64,000 nucleotides of DNA from assembly GCA_002480495.1 (NCBI GenBank), contig DLCG01000005.1:217326-281325 (forward strand), in the 5' to 3' direction. This document shows, one piece after another, positions 51,330-59,738 of the stretch; position 1 is the stretch's first letter; every line of letters starts with the position of its first letter. The notes below the pieces were generated by a model. That model had not been told where the DNA came from and searched no databases. It saw nothing but the letters and a program-made list of their open reading frames with translations. Source of the stretch: Rhodobiaceae bacterium UBA7804 (lineage in GTDB: Bacteria > Pseudomonadota > Alphaproteobacteria > Parvibaculales > Parvibaculaceae). The position numbers and the translations under genes were made by a program.

Positions 51330-52118
51330 ATGAGCGCGGACGAAGTCAGGCTCGAACTGCACCAGTTTCGTCTCTCGCACTACAACGAAAAGGTGCGCTG
51401 GGCGCTCGACGTCAAGGGCGTCCCTCACAAGCGCATCTCGCATCTTCCCGGTCCGCATATGGCGGCGATCCGCAAGCTTACCGGCACATCGGAAACGCCG
51501 GTCGTCCGGATCGGCGGGGTTGTCGTCGCCGGTTCCGCCGACATCATCGACATGCTCGAAGGCCATTATCCCGAGCCGCCGCTTTATCCCGCCGATCCCG
51601 GGCAGCGCCGTGCCGCGCTCGGACTTCAGGCTCGTTTCGATGCCGATGTCGGTCCTGCGGTTCGCCGTGCGCTTTTTGCCGAGCTTGTGAAGGAGCCGTC
51701 CTATCTCTGCCGTATCTTTGCGAGCGGCGAGTCATGGGTCACCCGCACCGGCTATCGCGCCATGATGCCAGTCGTCACACGCGTCATGGCGCGCACAATG
51801 GAGACGCAGGATCCGGCGGCCGTCGCCGCTGCCCGGCATGCGACCCATGCCGCCCTCGACCGCTTGGCTTCGCTCGCGGAGCCGGGAACCTATCTCGTGG
51901 GTGACAGTTTCAGCGTGGCCGATCTCACTGCCGCCTCCCTCCTGGCGCCCGCCTGCAATCCGGCGCATCCGGATATGGAGCTTCCCTCGCCCCGGCCCGC
52001 CCGCATCGAGGACTGGCTCGCCCGCTGGGCCGAACATCCCGGCGCGAAGTGGGTGCATGGCATCTATACGCGTCATCGTCCGCGCCGCGTCTTGCCGCTC
52101 CAGGCGGCAGCCGAATGA
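51330..52118 (+). CDS. Glutathione S-transferase family protein
   Basis: The 262-residue protein has a GST N-terminal domain: LELHQFRLSHYNEKVRWALD, then ETPVVRIGGVVVAGSADIID. The Ser/Asp pair after the cis-Pro is the usual glutathione contact. The C-terminal helical domain ends in YLVGDSFSVADLTAASLLAP. The ATG at 51330 follows AGGTGGACC; the longer frame from 51228 was rejected. The next gene, an MFS transporter, lies 97 bp downstream on the same strand. Confidence 0.88.
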   Translation: MSADEVRLELHQFRLSHYNEKVRWALDVKGVPHKRISHLPGPHMAAIRKLTGTSETPVVRIGGVVVAGSADIIDMLEGHYPEPPLYPADPGQRRAALGLQARFDADVGPAVRRALFAELVKEPSYLCRIFASGESWVTRTGYRAMMPVVTRVMARTMETQDPAAVAAARHATHAALDRLASLAEPGTYLVGDSFSVADLTAASLLAPACNPAHPDMELPSPRPARIEDWLARWAEHPGAKWVHGIYTRHRPRRVLPLQAAAE

Positions 52119-52214
52119 TTTCCACGGCGGGCGGGCTGGAAAGCCTGTCCCGTTTCACGTAAAGGAAGGGCGGTTCCCGCGAGAGGAACGGATTCCGGGA
52201 AGGCTCTTCATTCC

Positions 52215-53564
52215 ATGCCCGCAGACGAAGAAACGAGGACGGCCGAACCTGCCGCTCCGCTGAAGACATCGGCGCCAGAGCCGGGCGATTCCCCGCGACG
52301 GACCACGCCACAGGAGCGCAAACGCGCTTTTCTTATTCTTTTCGTCTGTCTGCTTTCGGTCGGCATGGGGCAGACGCTCGTCTTTGCGGTGTTGCCGCCC
52401 ATTGCCGCCGATCTCGGCATGAGCGAGTTCGAGACGACGATGATCTTCTCGCTTTCCGCCGCGCTCTGGGTGCTCACCAGCACCTTCTGGGGGAGGCGGA
52501 GCGACGTGATGGGCCGCAAGCCCGTCATTCTCATCGGTATATTCGGTTTCGCGATCTCGACCACGCTTGTCGGCGTCGTTCTCCTCGCCGGCTACTGGCA
52601 CTGGATTTCCCTCACGCTCATGTTTCCGCTCGTCATGGGCGCGCGTGCGATCTTCGGCATGTTCGGCTCGGGATCGATGCCCGCCTCGCAGGCCTATGTC
52701 GCGGATCGTACCACGCGGGCGGAACGCGCGGGCAGCATCGCGCAGATCGGGGCGGCCTTCGGTCTCGGCACGGTGGTCGGGCCGGGCGTCGCTGCGGCCT
52801 TTGCGGAGATCCATATTCTCGCGCCGTTCTTCGCCGTCGGCCTTCTCGCCTTCATCAGCGCCATCGCGATCTGGATATTGCTGCCGGAGCGCACGCGCCC
52901 GAAGAAGCTTCTCAGCGAAAAGCAGGAGCAGCGCGCCTCGCTCAACTGGCGCGCGCCCAATGTGCTGCCCTGGCTCGTCATCGGCGTGGTGCTCAGCCTC
53001 AGCCAGTCGATCATGATGCAGCTTTTCGCCTTCTATCTGATGGCCGAACTCGGCATGCAGGGCTCGGAAGCGACGCAGCTCGTCAGCGTCGGCATGATGG
53101 CGATGGCGATGGCGACGCTCGTCGCCCAGCTCGGCCTCATCCAGCGTTTCGATCTGTCGGTGCAGTTCCTGCTCCGCTGGGGCGCGATCACGATGATCGT
53201 TTCATTCGCGATGCTGGTCGTGGGCGGTTCCTATGGCGTCCTCGTTTCCGCGCTCGCGCTTGCCGGTCTCGGTTTCGGCTTCCTCCGGTCGGGGCTGTCG
53301 GCGGGCGCTTCCTTGTCGGTCTCCCTCAAGGATCAGGGCGCCGTTGCAGGGCTGATCGGTTCCACTGCCGCGACGGGTCACATCCTGAACCCGGCTATCG
53401 GCATTCCCCTTTTCTATGTTCTGCACTCCGCGCCCTTCATCCTGGGCATTGCGCTCATGGTGCTCATCCTCGCCTTCGCGCTCTTCCATCCGGTCTTGAA
53501 GACGCTGCGTGGCAGCGATGCCAGCATGGTGGATGAGGATGAAGAGGAAATCGGCCTGCACTAG
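52215..53564 (+). CDS. Major facilitator superfamily transporter (drug-efflux-like)
   Basis: The 449-residue protein has a soluble N-terminal tail of about 35 residues and then 12 membrane segments. The helix 2-3 loop WGRRSDVMGRKPVILIG is the MFS A-motif, and helix 5 has GAAFGLGTVVGPGVAA as the drug:H+ antiporter C-motif. That C-motif points to export by proton antiport. The substrate is unknown. Stop TAG shares CTAG with the convergent CPBP gene. Confidence 0.9.
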   Translation: MPADEETRTAEPAAPLKTSAPEPGDSPRRTTPQERKRAFLILFVCLLSVGMGQTLVFAVLPPIAADLGMSEFETTMIFSLSAALWVLTSTFWGRRSDVMGRKPVILIGIFGFAISTTLVGVVLLAGYWHWISLTLMFPLVMGARAIFGMFGSGSMPASQAYVADRTTRAERAGSIAQIGAAFGLGTVVGPGVAAAFAEIHILAPFFAVGLLAFISAIAIWILLPERTRPKKLLSEKQEQRASLNWRAPNVLPWLVIGVVLSLSQSIMMQLFAFYLMAELGMQGSEATQLVSVGMMAMAMATLVAQLGLIQRFDLSVQFLLRWGAITMIVSFAMLVVGGSYGVLVSALALAGLGFGFLRSGLSAGASLSVSLKDQGAVAGLIGSTAATGHILNPAIGIPLFYVLHSAPFILGIALMVLILAFALFHPVLKTLRGSDASMVDEDEEEIGLH

Positions 53565-54331
53565 TCTTCGCGCGTATAGCGAAAATGCGCGAGGGTCCGC
53601 GGACTCCAGAGGAAGACAATTCCCGCGCACGCTACCGCGAGCGGGACGAAAGTCACAGCCGGATCGTAGTGCGACCCATAAACCGGGAAGAGAAAGAAGG
53701 CGACGTTGCTCATGGTGTGGAACAACGCCGCGATGAAAACGCTACGGCCGCCATTGACGTAAAGCCAGACGGTGACAACCCGAAGCAGGATCGTCACCAG
53801 GCAATGCCAGACGATCCATTCGAGGCTTCGGCCCGTCTGAAAGTAGGGCACGACATGCCAGGCGAGCCAGACCAGCGCGAGAATGAAAGTCGCGCCGATC
53901 GCGGTCCGGCCAGCCATTAACCTGTCATAGGCATAGCCTTGCCAGCCGATCTCCTCGCCAAGCGCGGCGGTGAAGAACATCAGGAAAAAGAGCGGTATGG
54001 CGAGAAGCGGAATTTGTGGGTCCGGTATCTCCGCTCCCATCAGCCGGAGGATTGCGTAGCTGAGCGCAAGCATCACCGGCATGAAGAGGAAAGCCACAAG
54101 AAACCAGTGCCTGCGCGGCACGCGGTTCCAGTCGAACGAACGAGCAAGGAGCGCCTTCGCTGCGCCGGGTCCCTTCTCGATGCGGACGAAGAGAAGCGCC
54201 AGCAAGGCGGGCGTGAAAGCCATCAGCGAACTGGCGGGCAGGTCGATCGGCAGCGGCAGTTCGGCCGTGTGACCGATCAGCCAGAAGGGGATGGAAGCGA
54301 GGAGGACGGCGATGAAGTAGCGATAGACCAT
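53561..54331 (-). CDS. CPBP-family intramembrane metalloprotease
   Basis: The 256-residue polytopic protein has the CPBP/CAAX-protease motif EEIGWQGYAYDRL with Glu-126 and Glu-127, and the second motif AWHVVPYF with His-159. A third His is in FHTMSNVAFF. These residues form the active site of Rce1/Abi-type intramembrane proteases. Bacterial members process small peptides or protect against bacteriocins; no substrate gene is evident nearby. The gene is single. The Arg of the family EExxxR motif is replaced by Gln here. Confidence 0.87.
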   Translation of the reverse strand: MVYRYFIAVLLASIPFWLIGHTAELPLPIDLPASSLMAFTPALLALLFVRIEKGPGAAKALLARSFDWNRVPRRHWFLVAFLFMPVMLALSYAILRLMGAEIPDPQIPLLAIPLFFLMFFTAALGEEIGWQGYAYDRLMAGRTAIGATFILALVWLAWHVVPYFQTGRSLEWIVWHCLVTILLRVVTVWLYVNGGRSVFIAALFHTMSNVAFFLFPVYGSHYDPAVTFVPLAVACAGIVFLWSPRTLAHFRYTRED

Positions 54332-54383
54332 TCCCGCCGCGCTCCCCTGTTCATGCCGGCGCCTCGTCCGGCTCGCGGCCAGT

Positions 54384-55379
54384 CTATCCCAGGGCCCCCT
54401 CGGCGCGCCAACCGGCCATCACGCTGCCGACAGCCGTCGCAAAGGCATGCGGCTGGTCGAGCATGATGTGGTGCTGCGCGCCGGGCACGGTGAAGACGGG
54501 CTTTTCCGGTGCCAGTTCGCGCAGGTAGTCGGCCTTTTCGCGTTCATAGTCCTTGCTCGCGAGGCCGTACATCATTGCGCCGGGGCAGGCGAGATCGCGA
54601 TAGATTTCCGCATGGTCGCTGCCCATCGCCAGACCGTTGAAGATCGAGGGATCGAATTTCCAGGTCCAGCCGGTTTCCTCGAAGGTGCGCTTGCCGCGCG
54701 TCTCGCCCTTCGTAACCGCGCGAAGGCTCAGCGGCCCGATATAGTCGAGGATGAAACCGTTCGCGCAATCCTGAAGCGGTGCCAGCCGGAATCGCGCCTT
54801 GGCTTCCTCCAGCGACTTGTAGATGCGGGTCGGCTTGCGTTCCGGCCCGTCGAGGAACCACTCGCGCCGTTCGCCGGGCCTTGGAATCGTGTAGTCGCAT
54901 AGCAGCAGCCCGCCCAGCCTGTCGCCATATTGATGCGCTGCCATGAGCGATACGAAGGCGCCGAAGGAGTGGCCGACGATGACGGGCTTCGGGCCGAGAC
55001 CCGCCGCAAGCGCCACCTCGCCGATCTCGCGGGCGAAAGTGTCGCGGGAATAATTCATGCGCCAGTCGCTGTCGCCCATGCCGCCGAGATCCATCGAAGC
55101 GACGTTGTAATGTTCCGTCAGCAGCGGCGCGATGAAGTGGAACCAGTGCGCGTGGGCGCCATTGCCATGCACGAAGAGGAGGCCCGGCCGGTTCGTGTCG
55201 CCGTTCCCCCAGTAGAGATAGTGGATGCTCGCGCCGTCCACCGTCAGGCGGCGGCTCTCATGCGGCGCCGCCAGCGCTTCCCGAAACCAGAGCGGCCGGT
55301 GGCGGATCACATCTTCGGAAGGAAGGGAGGCAGGCGCTTCGCCTGGCCGGATGGGGGCGGCGTTACAGGTCGTGTTCAT
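54384..55379 (-). CDS. Alpha/beta hydrolase
   Basis: The 331-residue protein has the oxyanion-loop FVHGNGAHAHWFHF and the nucleophile elbow GHSFGAFVSL. The C-terminal catalytic His is in PGAQHHIMLDQP. The family covers esterases, epoxide hydrolases, haloalkane dehalogenases and C-C hydrolases, so no reaction is assigned. Monocistronic, 52 bp downstream of the CPBP gene on the same strand. Confidence 0.87.
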   Translation of the reverse strand: MNTTCNAAPIRPGEAPASLPSEDVIRHRPLWFREALAAPHESRRLTVDGASIHYLYWGNGDTNRPGLLFVHGNGAHAHWFHFIAPLLTEHYNVASMDLGGMGDSDWRMNYSRDTFAREIGEVALAAGLGPKPVIVGHSFGAFVSLMAAHQYGDRLGGLLLCDYTIPRPGERREWFLDGPERKPTRIYKSLEEAKARFRLAPLQDCANGFILDYIGPLSLRAVTKGETRGKRTFEETGWTWKFDPSIFNGLAMGSDHAEIYRDLACPGAMMYGLASKDYEREKADYLRELAPEKPVFTVPGAQHHIMLDQPHAFATAVGSVMAGWRAEGALG

Positions 55380-55453
55380 ACTCTTTTCTTTTCTTCTTTC
55401 GGCGTGCCTTGCCGCTCTGATGCGTTTCGGTTTTTTCGGGCGTTTCCGCCGTC

Positions 55454-55936
55454 TCAGGCGTCCGGCAGCAGGGCGCGCAGAAGCGCGCGTGTCGAGGCTG
55501 GCTTGCCGAGGCGCGGAATGGTGGCGGCGTCTTCCCGGAAGAGACGTATATCGTCCGAATAGGCGGTTGCGAAGACCACCCGGACGCCGCGGTTCTTGAG
55601 TTCGACCGCGAGATCGATCGCGTATTCTCCGTTCATGTTCACGTCGACGACCGCCATGTCGAATTCCTCGCTTTCCGCCAGCCGCTTCGCGTCGGCCAGC
55701 GACCAGGCGGGTCCCACGATCCCGGCGCCGGCCGTTTCGAGCGCCTGGGCGAGTTCCAGGCCGACGAAGAATTCGTCCTCGACGATCAGCACCTTCCGTC
55801 CCGAAAGGGAGAGCCGCCGGGGTTGCAGAGGGTCCGCTCCTTCTCCGTGTCCTTCACCGCCGCCGATATCGGCCGCCCGATGGAGCGGCGCCGTTCCGAA
55901 GATGCGCCCGCCCATGGCCGAATCGAGAAATGCCAT
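55454..55936 (-). CDS. Stand-alone receiver response regulator
   Basis: The 160-residue protein has a short N-terminal segment of about 45 residues without clear domain and then one receiver domain: VLIVEDEFFVGLELAQALE, phospho-acceptor Asp-98 in AVVDVNMNGEYA, FATAYSDD and LGKPAS. No output domain is present. It starts two bases after the stop of the CHASE3 histidine kinase, with GGGGGT ahead of the ATG, so it is the cognate partner. Outputs of such receivers are protein-protein contacts. Confidence 0.87.
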   Translation of the reverse strand: MAFLDSAMGGRIFGTAPLHRAADIGGGEGHGEGADPLQPRRLSLSGRKVLIVEDEFFVGLELAQALETAGAGIVGPAWSLADAKRLAESEEFDMAVVDVNMNGEYAIDLAVELKNRGVRVVFATAYSDDIRLFREDAATIPRLGKPASTRALLRALLPDA

Positions 55937-55938
55937 AG

Positions 55939-57381
55939 CTACCCCCGGTCTTCCGATGATTTCTCGCCATCCACGATCTGCAGTCTGGGTAGCAGGATGT
56001 GGATCGACATTCCGCCCGCTTCGTTTTTCCATTTCCTGATCTCGCCGCCATATTGCCGCGAGAGATTTTCGATGATCATCGAGCCGAGGCCCGAGCGGCG
56101 CGCGGACTTGCCTTCCGTTTCGTCGAAGCCGATGCCGTCGTCCTCGACGGTCAGCAGCGGCACGCCGTCATCATTCATGACGAATGAGACGGAGATCGTG
56201 CCGCACGTTCGCCCTTTGAATGCATGCTTGATGGCATTTGATACAAGTTCACCCAGCACGACCGCAAGGGTAGTCGCGTCGCGGGCGGCGACGGTGAGCG
56301 GATCGAAATGGCCCGAAATCGCGATTTCGTTGTTCTCGAGTGCCGCATCCGCCAGATCGGCGATCACGGCTTCGAGCAGGCTGTCGGCGCGTGTGGATTG
56401 AAGGTCGTCGCCGAGGCGCAGGCGGCGCTGGGCCGTGCTGATCGTCTGGATGCGGCCGCGCGCCGTTTCGAGCGCCGAGCGCGCGCCGTCATCGTCGAGC
56501 TTCGCCTGCTGCATCCGCAGAAGCGAGGACACCATGGCGAGGTTGTTGCCGACGCGATGGGTCACCTCGCGCAGCAGCAGTTCAACGCGGCCACGCTCAT
56601 ATTCCGCGCGGCCCGCCTCCGCCTCCGCCATCTCGCGCGCCATTTCGAGTTCCCGCGTCCGGTCGCGCACGCGCGCCTCCAGTTCCTCGTTCAGAAGGGC
56701 AAGCTGGCTTCGCCGCTGTTCGATGGAGGCGAATTGCCGACGGGTAAGCTGGGCGGAGAGAATGGCCAGAACGATGGTCGCGGCGAGTGCACCGATGATC
56801 GAAGCGGAAAGCCAGGTTCTGGAGGCGATCGCTTCCGCCTGATTTGCCGTCAGCGCCGCGCGTTCGGCCTCGAGGGCCGCGTCGACGATTTCGCGAATCT
56901 CGTCCATCAGCGCCTTGCCGCGATCCTGGTTGATCACCGCGAGGGCCTCGCCGAAACGGCCTTCGCGGCCCAGCGCCACCGTCTGGTCCACTTCGGCGAG
57001 CCGGCGTTCGGCGCCTTTGCGAAGCTGGCTGATGCGCACGGCCTGTTCGGAATCCGGGGGGACGAGCCTTTCCAGCGCCGAAATGCGCTGCCCGATCTGC
57101 AGCCGGGCCTCGTTATAGGGTTCGAGATATTGTGCATCGCGTGTCAGCAGGAAGCCGCGCTGGCCGATTTCCGCATCCCTCATGAGGCCGAGAACGGTCC
57201 TCAATTCACTGCGGATTTCGTGGGTATTGACTACCTGCTCGGTGTTTCTGGTCACCATGCCGGAAAGCGTCAATGCGGCGATGCCGGCCCCGAAAAGCAT
57301 CGCAAAGGCAACCGCCATGAGCCATGCGTTCAGCTTTCGCGTGTTTGCGATATCGGCCAGATCGGCCCGGAAAAGACGCAT
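55939..57381 (-). CDS. CHASE3-domain sensor histidine kinase, HisKA_2/HWE type
   Basis: The 480-residue kinase has a first membrane helix at about 17-40. The periplasmic CHASE3 domain has the signature EIGQRGFLLTRDAQYLEPY. A second membrane helix at about 190-212 and a coiled coil with RRSQLALLNEELEARVRDRT follow. The HisKA_2/HWE dimerisation helix has His-275 in LLLREVTHRVGNNLAMVSS, and the ATP domain has GELVSNAIKHAF and DDGIGF. These kinases are an alphaproteobacterial speciality. The ATG at 57381 was chosen because earlier starts have no domain content. Coupled to the stand-alone receiver. Confidence 0.92.
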   Translation of the reverse strand: MRLFRADLADIANTRKLNAWLMAVAFAMLFGAGIAALTLSGMVTRNTEQVVNTHEIRSELRTVLGLMRDAEIGQRGFLLTRDAQYLEPYNEARLQIGQRISALERLVPPDSEQAVRISQLRKGAERRLAEVDQTVALGREGRFGEALAVINQDRGKALMDEIREIVDAALEAERAALTANQAEAIASRTWLSASIIGALAATIVLAILSAQLTRRQFASIEQRRSQLALLNEELEARVRDRTRELEMAREMAEAEAGRAEYERGRVELLLREVTHRVGNNLAMVSSLLRMQQAKLDDDGARSALETARGRIQTISTAQRRLRLGDDLQSTRADSLLEAVIADLADAALENNEIAISGHFDPLTVAARDATTLAVVLGELVSNAIKHAFKGRTCGTISVSFVMNDDGVPLLTVEDDGIGFDETEGKSARRSGLGSMIIENLSRQYGGEIRKWKNEAGGMSIHILLPRLQIVDGEKSSEDRG

Positions 57382-57536
57382 AAACCTGAAAATCCCGGTA
57401 CTCGGTCTAGAAACAGGGTCCCTGAGGCGGACCCGCGTTTGAGCACCGTAACAAGGAGAAAGTAAAACCCCTATAGCGGATAGGCCGGGTCTTGTCCCCC
57501 TGAGCTGTCCTGATGCGGGCCGGAGGGGCTTTGCGG

Positions 57537-57565
57537 TTGACAGAAACTGGCCCTCCGCATAGGTT
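57537..57565 (+). promoter_or_regulatory. Sigma-70 promoter for rpmJ
   Basis: A perfect TTGACA at 57537 is followed after 17 bases by TAGGTT. The start would be at about 57572, giving a leader of about 85 bases. The leader contains a hairpin with arms GGCGTA and TACGCC around 57608-57624. Confidence 0.7.
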
Positions 57566-57657
57566 CCGCGCCAACATTCAAGGGCGTTCCGGCATCGGGC
57601 CGGAGGCGGGGCGTATTCTTTACGCCGGACCGCGGGAGCCCGAGCCGAGGTTGAACC

Positions 57658-57783
57658 ATGAAGATCCGTAACTCGTTGAGGTCGCTGCGGAACCGCCACC
57701 GGGACAACCGTCTCGTGCGCCGCAAGGGCCGCGTCTACATCATCAACAAGACCAATCGCCGCTTCAAGGCCCGCCAGGGCTGA
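57658..57783 (+). CDS. rpmJ: 50S ribosomal protein L36
   Basis: The 41-residue basic protein opens MKIRNSLRSLRNRHRDNRLV, continues VRRKGRVYIINKTNRRFK and ends in KARQG. It is of the Cys-less L36 type used in Alphaproteobacteria. Zinc-ribbon Cys are absent, as in most members of this lineage. It is part of the large ribosomal subunit core near 23S rRNA domain V. It stands alone between its promoter and a strong terminator, unlike spc-operon copies in other phyla. Confidence 0.96.
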   Translation: MKIRNSLRSLRNRHRDNRLVRRKGRVYIINKTNRRFKARQG

Positions 57784-57837
57784 GCAGGGGTTTCGCATCC
57801 GGGTAAAGGCCCGTGTGCGTCAGCTTGGCGAAATTCG

Positions 57838-57870
57838 GGCCGCTGCCTCCGGGCAGCGGCCTTTTCGTTT
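57838..57870 (+). terminator. Rho-independent terminator of rpmJ
   Basis: Ten-base perfect arms GGCCGCTGCC and GGCAGCGGCC around TCCG are followed by TTTTCGTTT, 55 bases after the rpmJ stop. Confidence 0.88.
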
Positions 57871-57985
57871 CCGGGGCTCGTTTCCCGGCCCGATTTGCCT
57901 TCATCCCCGCTCCCGGGGCTAATATGCCTGCCGTCGACCCGCGCGGGGTGGGCCTTGCCGGACCGATCTCATCGAAAGGGATGCC

Positions 57986-59041
57986 ATGAGCGACCGCTTC
58001 ATGATCTACGGAGCCACCGGTTATACGGGCAAGCTGGTCGCCCGAACGGCCAAGGCCCAGGGATTGAACCCCCTGCTGGCAGGGCGGAACGAGGCGAGGC
58101 TCAAATCCATCGCCGCCCAGCACGGTTTCGAATATCAGGCGATTTCGCTCGATGAACCCGAGGCGCTCGACGCCGGCCTCAGCCAGGTCGATGCCGTGCT
58201 TCATATCGCGGGTCCCTTCTCGCAGACCTCGAAGCCGATGGTCGATGCCTGCCTGCGCACGGGCACGCATTATCTCGACATCACGGGCGAGATCGATGTC
58301 TTCGAGGCCTGTGCCGCGCGCGACGAGGAGGCAAAGAAGGCAGGCGTCATGCTGATGTCGGGTGTCGGCTTCGACGTCGTGCCGAGCGATTGTCTCGCCG
58401 CGCATATGAAGGCCCGGCTACCCGATGCGACGGAACTCACCCTTGCCATTTCCGGCCTCGGGCAGATGTCCCACGGTACGGCCAAGACCGGCGTCGAGAG
58501 CATCGGCAAGGGCACGCGCGTGCGGCGCGACGGGCGCATCGTCACCGCGCGCAAGACACCCCGCCGCGAGATCGATTTCGGGGAGGGACCGAAACCGGCC
58601 GTCGCGATCGGCTGGGGCGATGTCTCCACTGCCTGGCACTCCACGCATATTCCCGACATCACGGTTTATTTCGAGAGCAGCCCGCAGCTCGAACAGATGG
58701 CGAAGATGGGCTCGGTCGCACGCTGGGTGATGAGTCTCGGACCGATGCAGCGCGCGCTCAAGAAGCGCATCGAACAGCTTCCGGAAGGTCCGAGCGATGC
58801 GGAGCGCCGGGCCGGTTATTCCGTTCTCTTCGGAGAGGCGGTGAATGCGGAAGGCGCCAGCGTCCGCACGCTGCTGCGCACGCCCGAGGGCTATACGCTG
58901 ACCGCGATGACGAGCCTCGAAATCGTCTCCCGTGTGCTGGCGGGCGAGGCGAAGCCCGGGTACCAGACGCCATCCGCCGTTTTCGGGCCGGACTTCATTG
59001 CCCAGTTCGAGGGCTGCAGCTATCGGGACCTGAACGCTTGA
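57986..59041 (+). CDS. Saccharopine dehydrogenase-like NAD(P)-binding protein (trans-acting enoyl reductase type)
   Basis: The 351-residue protein has an N-terminal Rossmann fold (RFMIYGATGYTGKLVARTA). The next segments, TGEIDVFEACAARDEEAKK and MLMSGVGFDVVPSDCLAAHM, follow the order in saccharopine-dehydrogenase-like membrane-associated proteins and mycobacterial trans-acting enoyl reductases. True lysine metabolism is unlikely; reduction of a lipid- or polyketide-like substrate is more probable. ATG at 57986 after GAAAGGGATGCC. It is followed by the TPR protein. Confidence 0.83.
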   Translation: MSDRFMIYGATGYTGKLVARTAKAQGLNPLLAGRNEARLKSIAAQHGFEYQAISLDEPEALDAGLSQVDAVLHIAGPFSQTSKPMVDACLRTGTHYLDITGEIDVFEACAARDEEAKKAGVMLMSGVGFDVVPSDCLAAHMKARLPDATELTLAISGLGQMSHGTAKTGVESIGKGTRVRRDGRIVTARKTPRREIDFGEGPKPAVAIGWGDVSTAWHSTHIPDITVYFESSPQLEQMAKMGSVARWVMSLGPMQRALKKRIEQLPEGPSDAERRAGYSVLFGEAVNAEGASVRTLLRTPEGYTLTAMTSLEIVSRVLAGEAKPGYQTPSAVFGPDFIAQFEGCSYRDLNA

Positions 59042-59090
59042 GGGCGCGCGTCCCTTTGGGCGCCCGAATGCAGGGCTCTATCATTTGTCC

Positions 59091-59699
59091 ATGACCTTGC
59101 GGATCTTTCTCTGTCTTCTCTTCCTCGCGCTTCCGGCCTCGCCCTTGCGCGCGCAGGCGCCGGTGCAGCTTCCGCCGTCCGATGCGCCGCTTTCGGAGGA
59201 AGGAAAGGCCGAGGCGCGGCAGAGAGTGCTCGACAGGCTCTATGCGGAACTCGCCGCAGCACCCGACGAGGAGACGGGCCGCATCCTCGAAAGCGCGATC
59301 CAGGACGTCTGGCTCGAAAGCGGCAGTCCGAGCATCGATCTTCTGATGAGCCGGGGGCTCGACGCCCTGCGCGAGGACGATCACGACCGCGCCTATTTCT
59401 ATTTCGACGAAGTGGTCACGCTCGCGCCCGGTTTCGCCGAGGGCTGGAACAAGCGGGCGACCATCCATTACATCCGCGACAATTACGCCCGGGCGCTGCG
59501 CGACATCGAGCAGGTGCTGCGCCTGGAGCCGCGCCATTTCGAGGCGCTTGCCGGTCTCGGCGTCATTCTCGAGGAACTCGGCGACAAGAAGGGTGCGCTC
59601 GAAGCCTATCGGAAGGCGGTCGAGATCGATCCCTGGTTGCGCAACGGACGCGAACGCATCGCGCCGCTCGAACTCGAAGTCGAGGGGAGGGGTATCTGA
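59091..59699 (+). CDS. Exported TPR-repeat protein
   Basis: The 202-residue protein has a signal peptide (TLRIFLCLLFLALPASPLRA). After that come about three tetratricopeptide units, recognisable in MSRGLDALREDDHDRAYFYF, AEGWNKRATIHYIRDNYARA and ALAGLGVILEELGDKKGALE. TPR proteins act as scaffolds for other proteins; here the location would be periplasmic. The start is ATG 59091; a TTG six bases upstream is possible. No clear ribosome site is seen. Confidence 0.85.
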   Translation: MTLRIFLCLLFLALPASPLRAQAPVQLPPSDAPLSEEGKAEARQRVLDRLYAELAAAPDEETGRILESAIQDVWLESGSPSIDLLMSRGLDALREDDHDRAYFYFDEVVTLAPGFAEGWNKRATIHYIRDNYARALRDIEQVLRLEPRHFEALAGLGVILEELGDKKGALEAYRKAVEIDPWLRNGRERIAPLELEVEGRGI

Positions 59700-59738
59700 A
59701 GCCGTGAACCGCGGGGCCTTGCGCCGCGTAAAGGTTGC

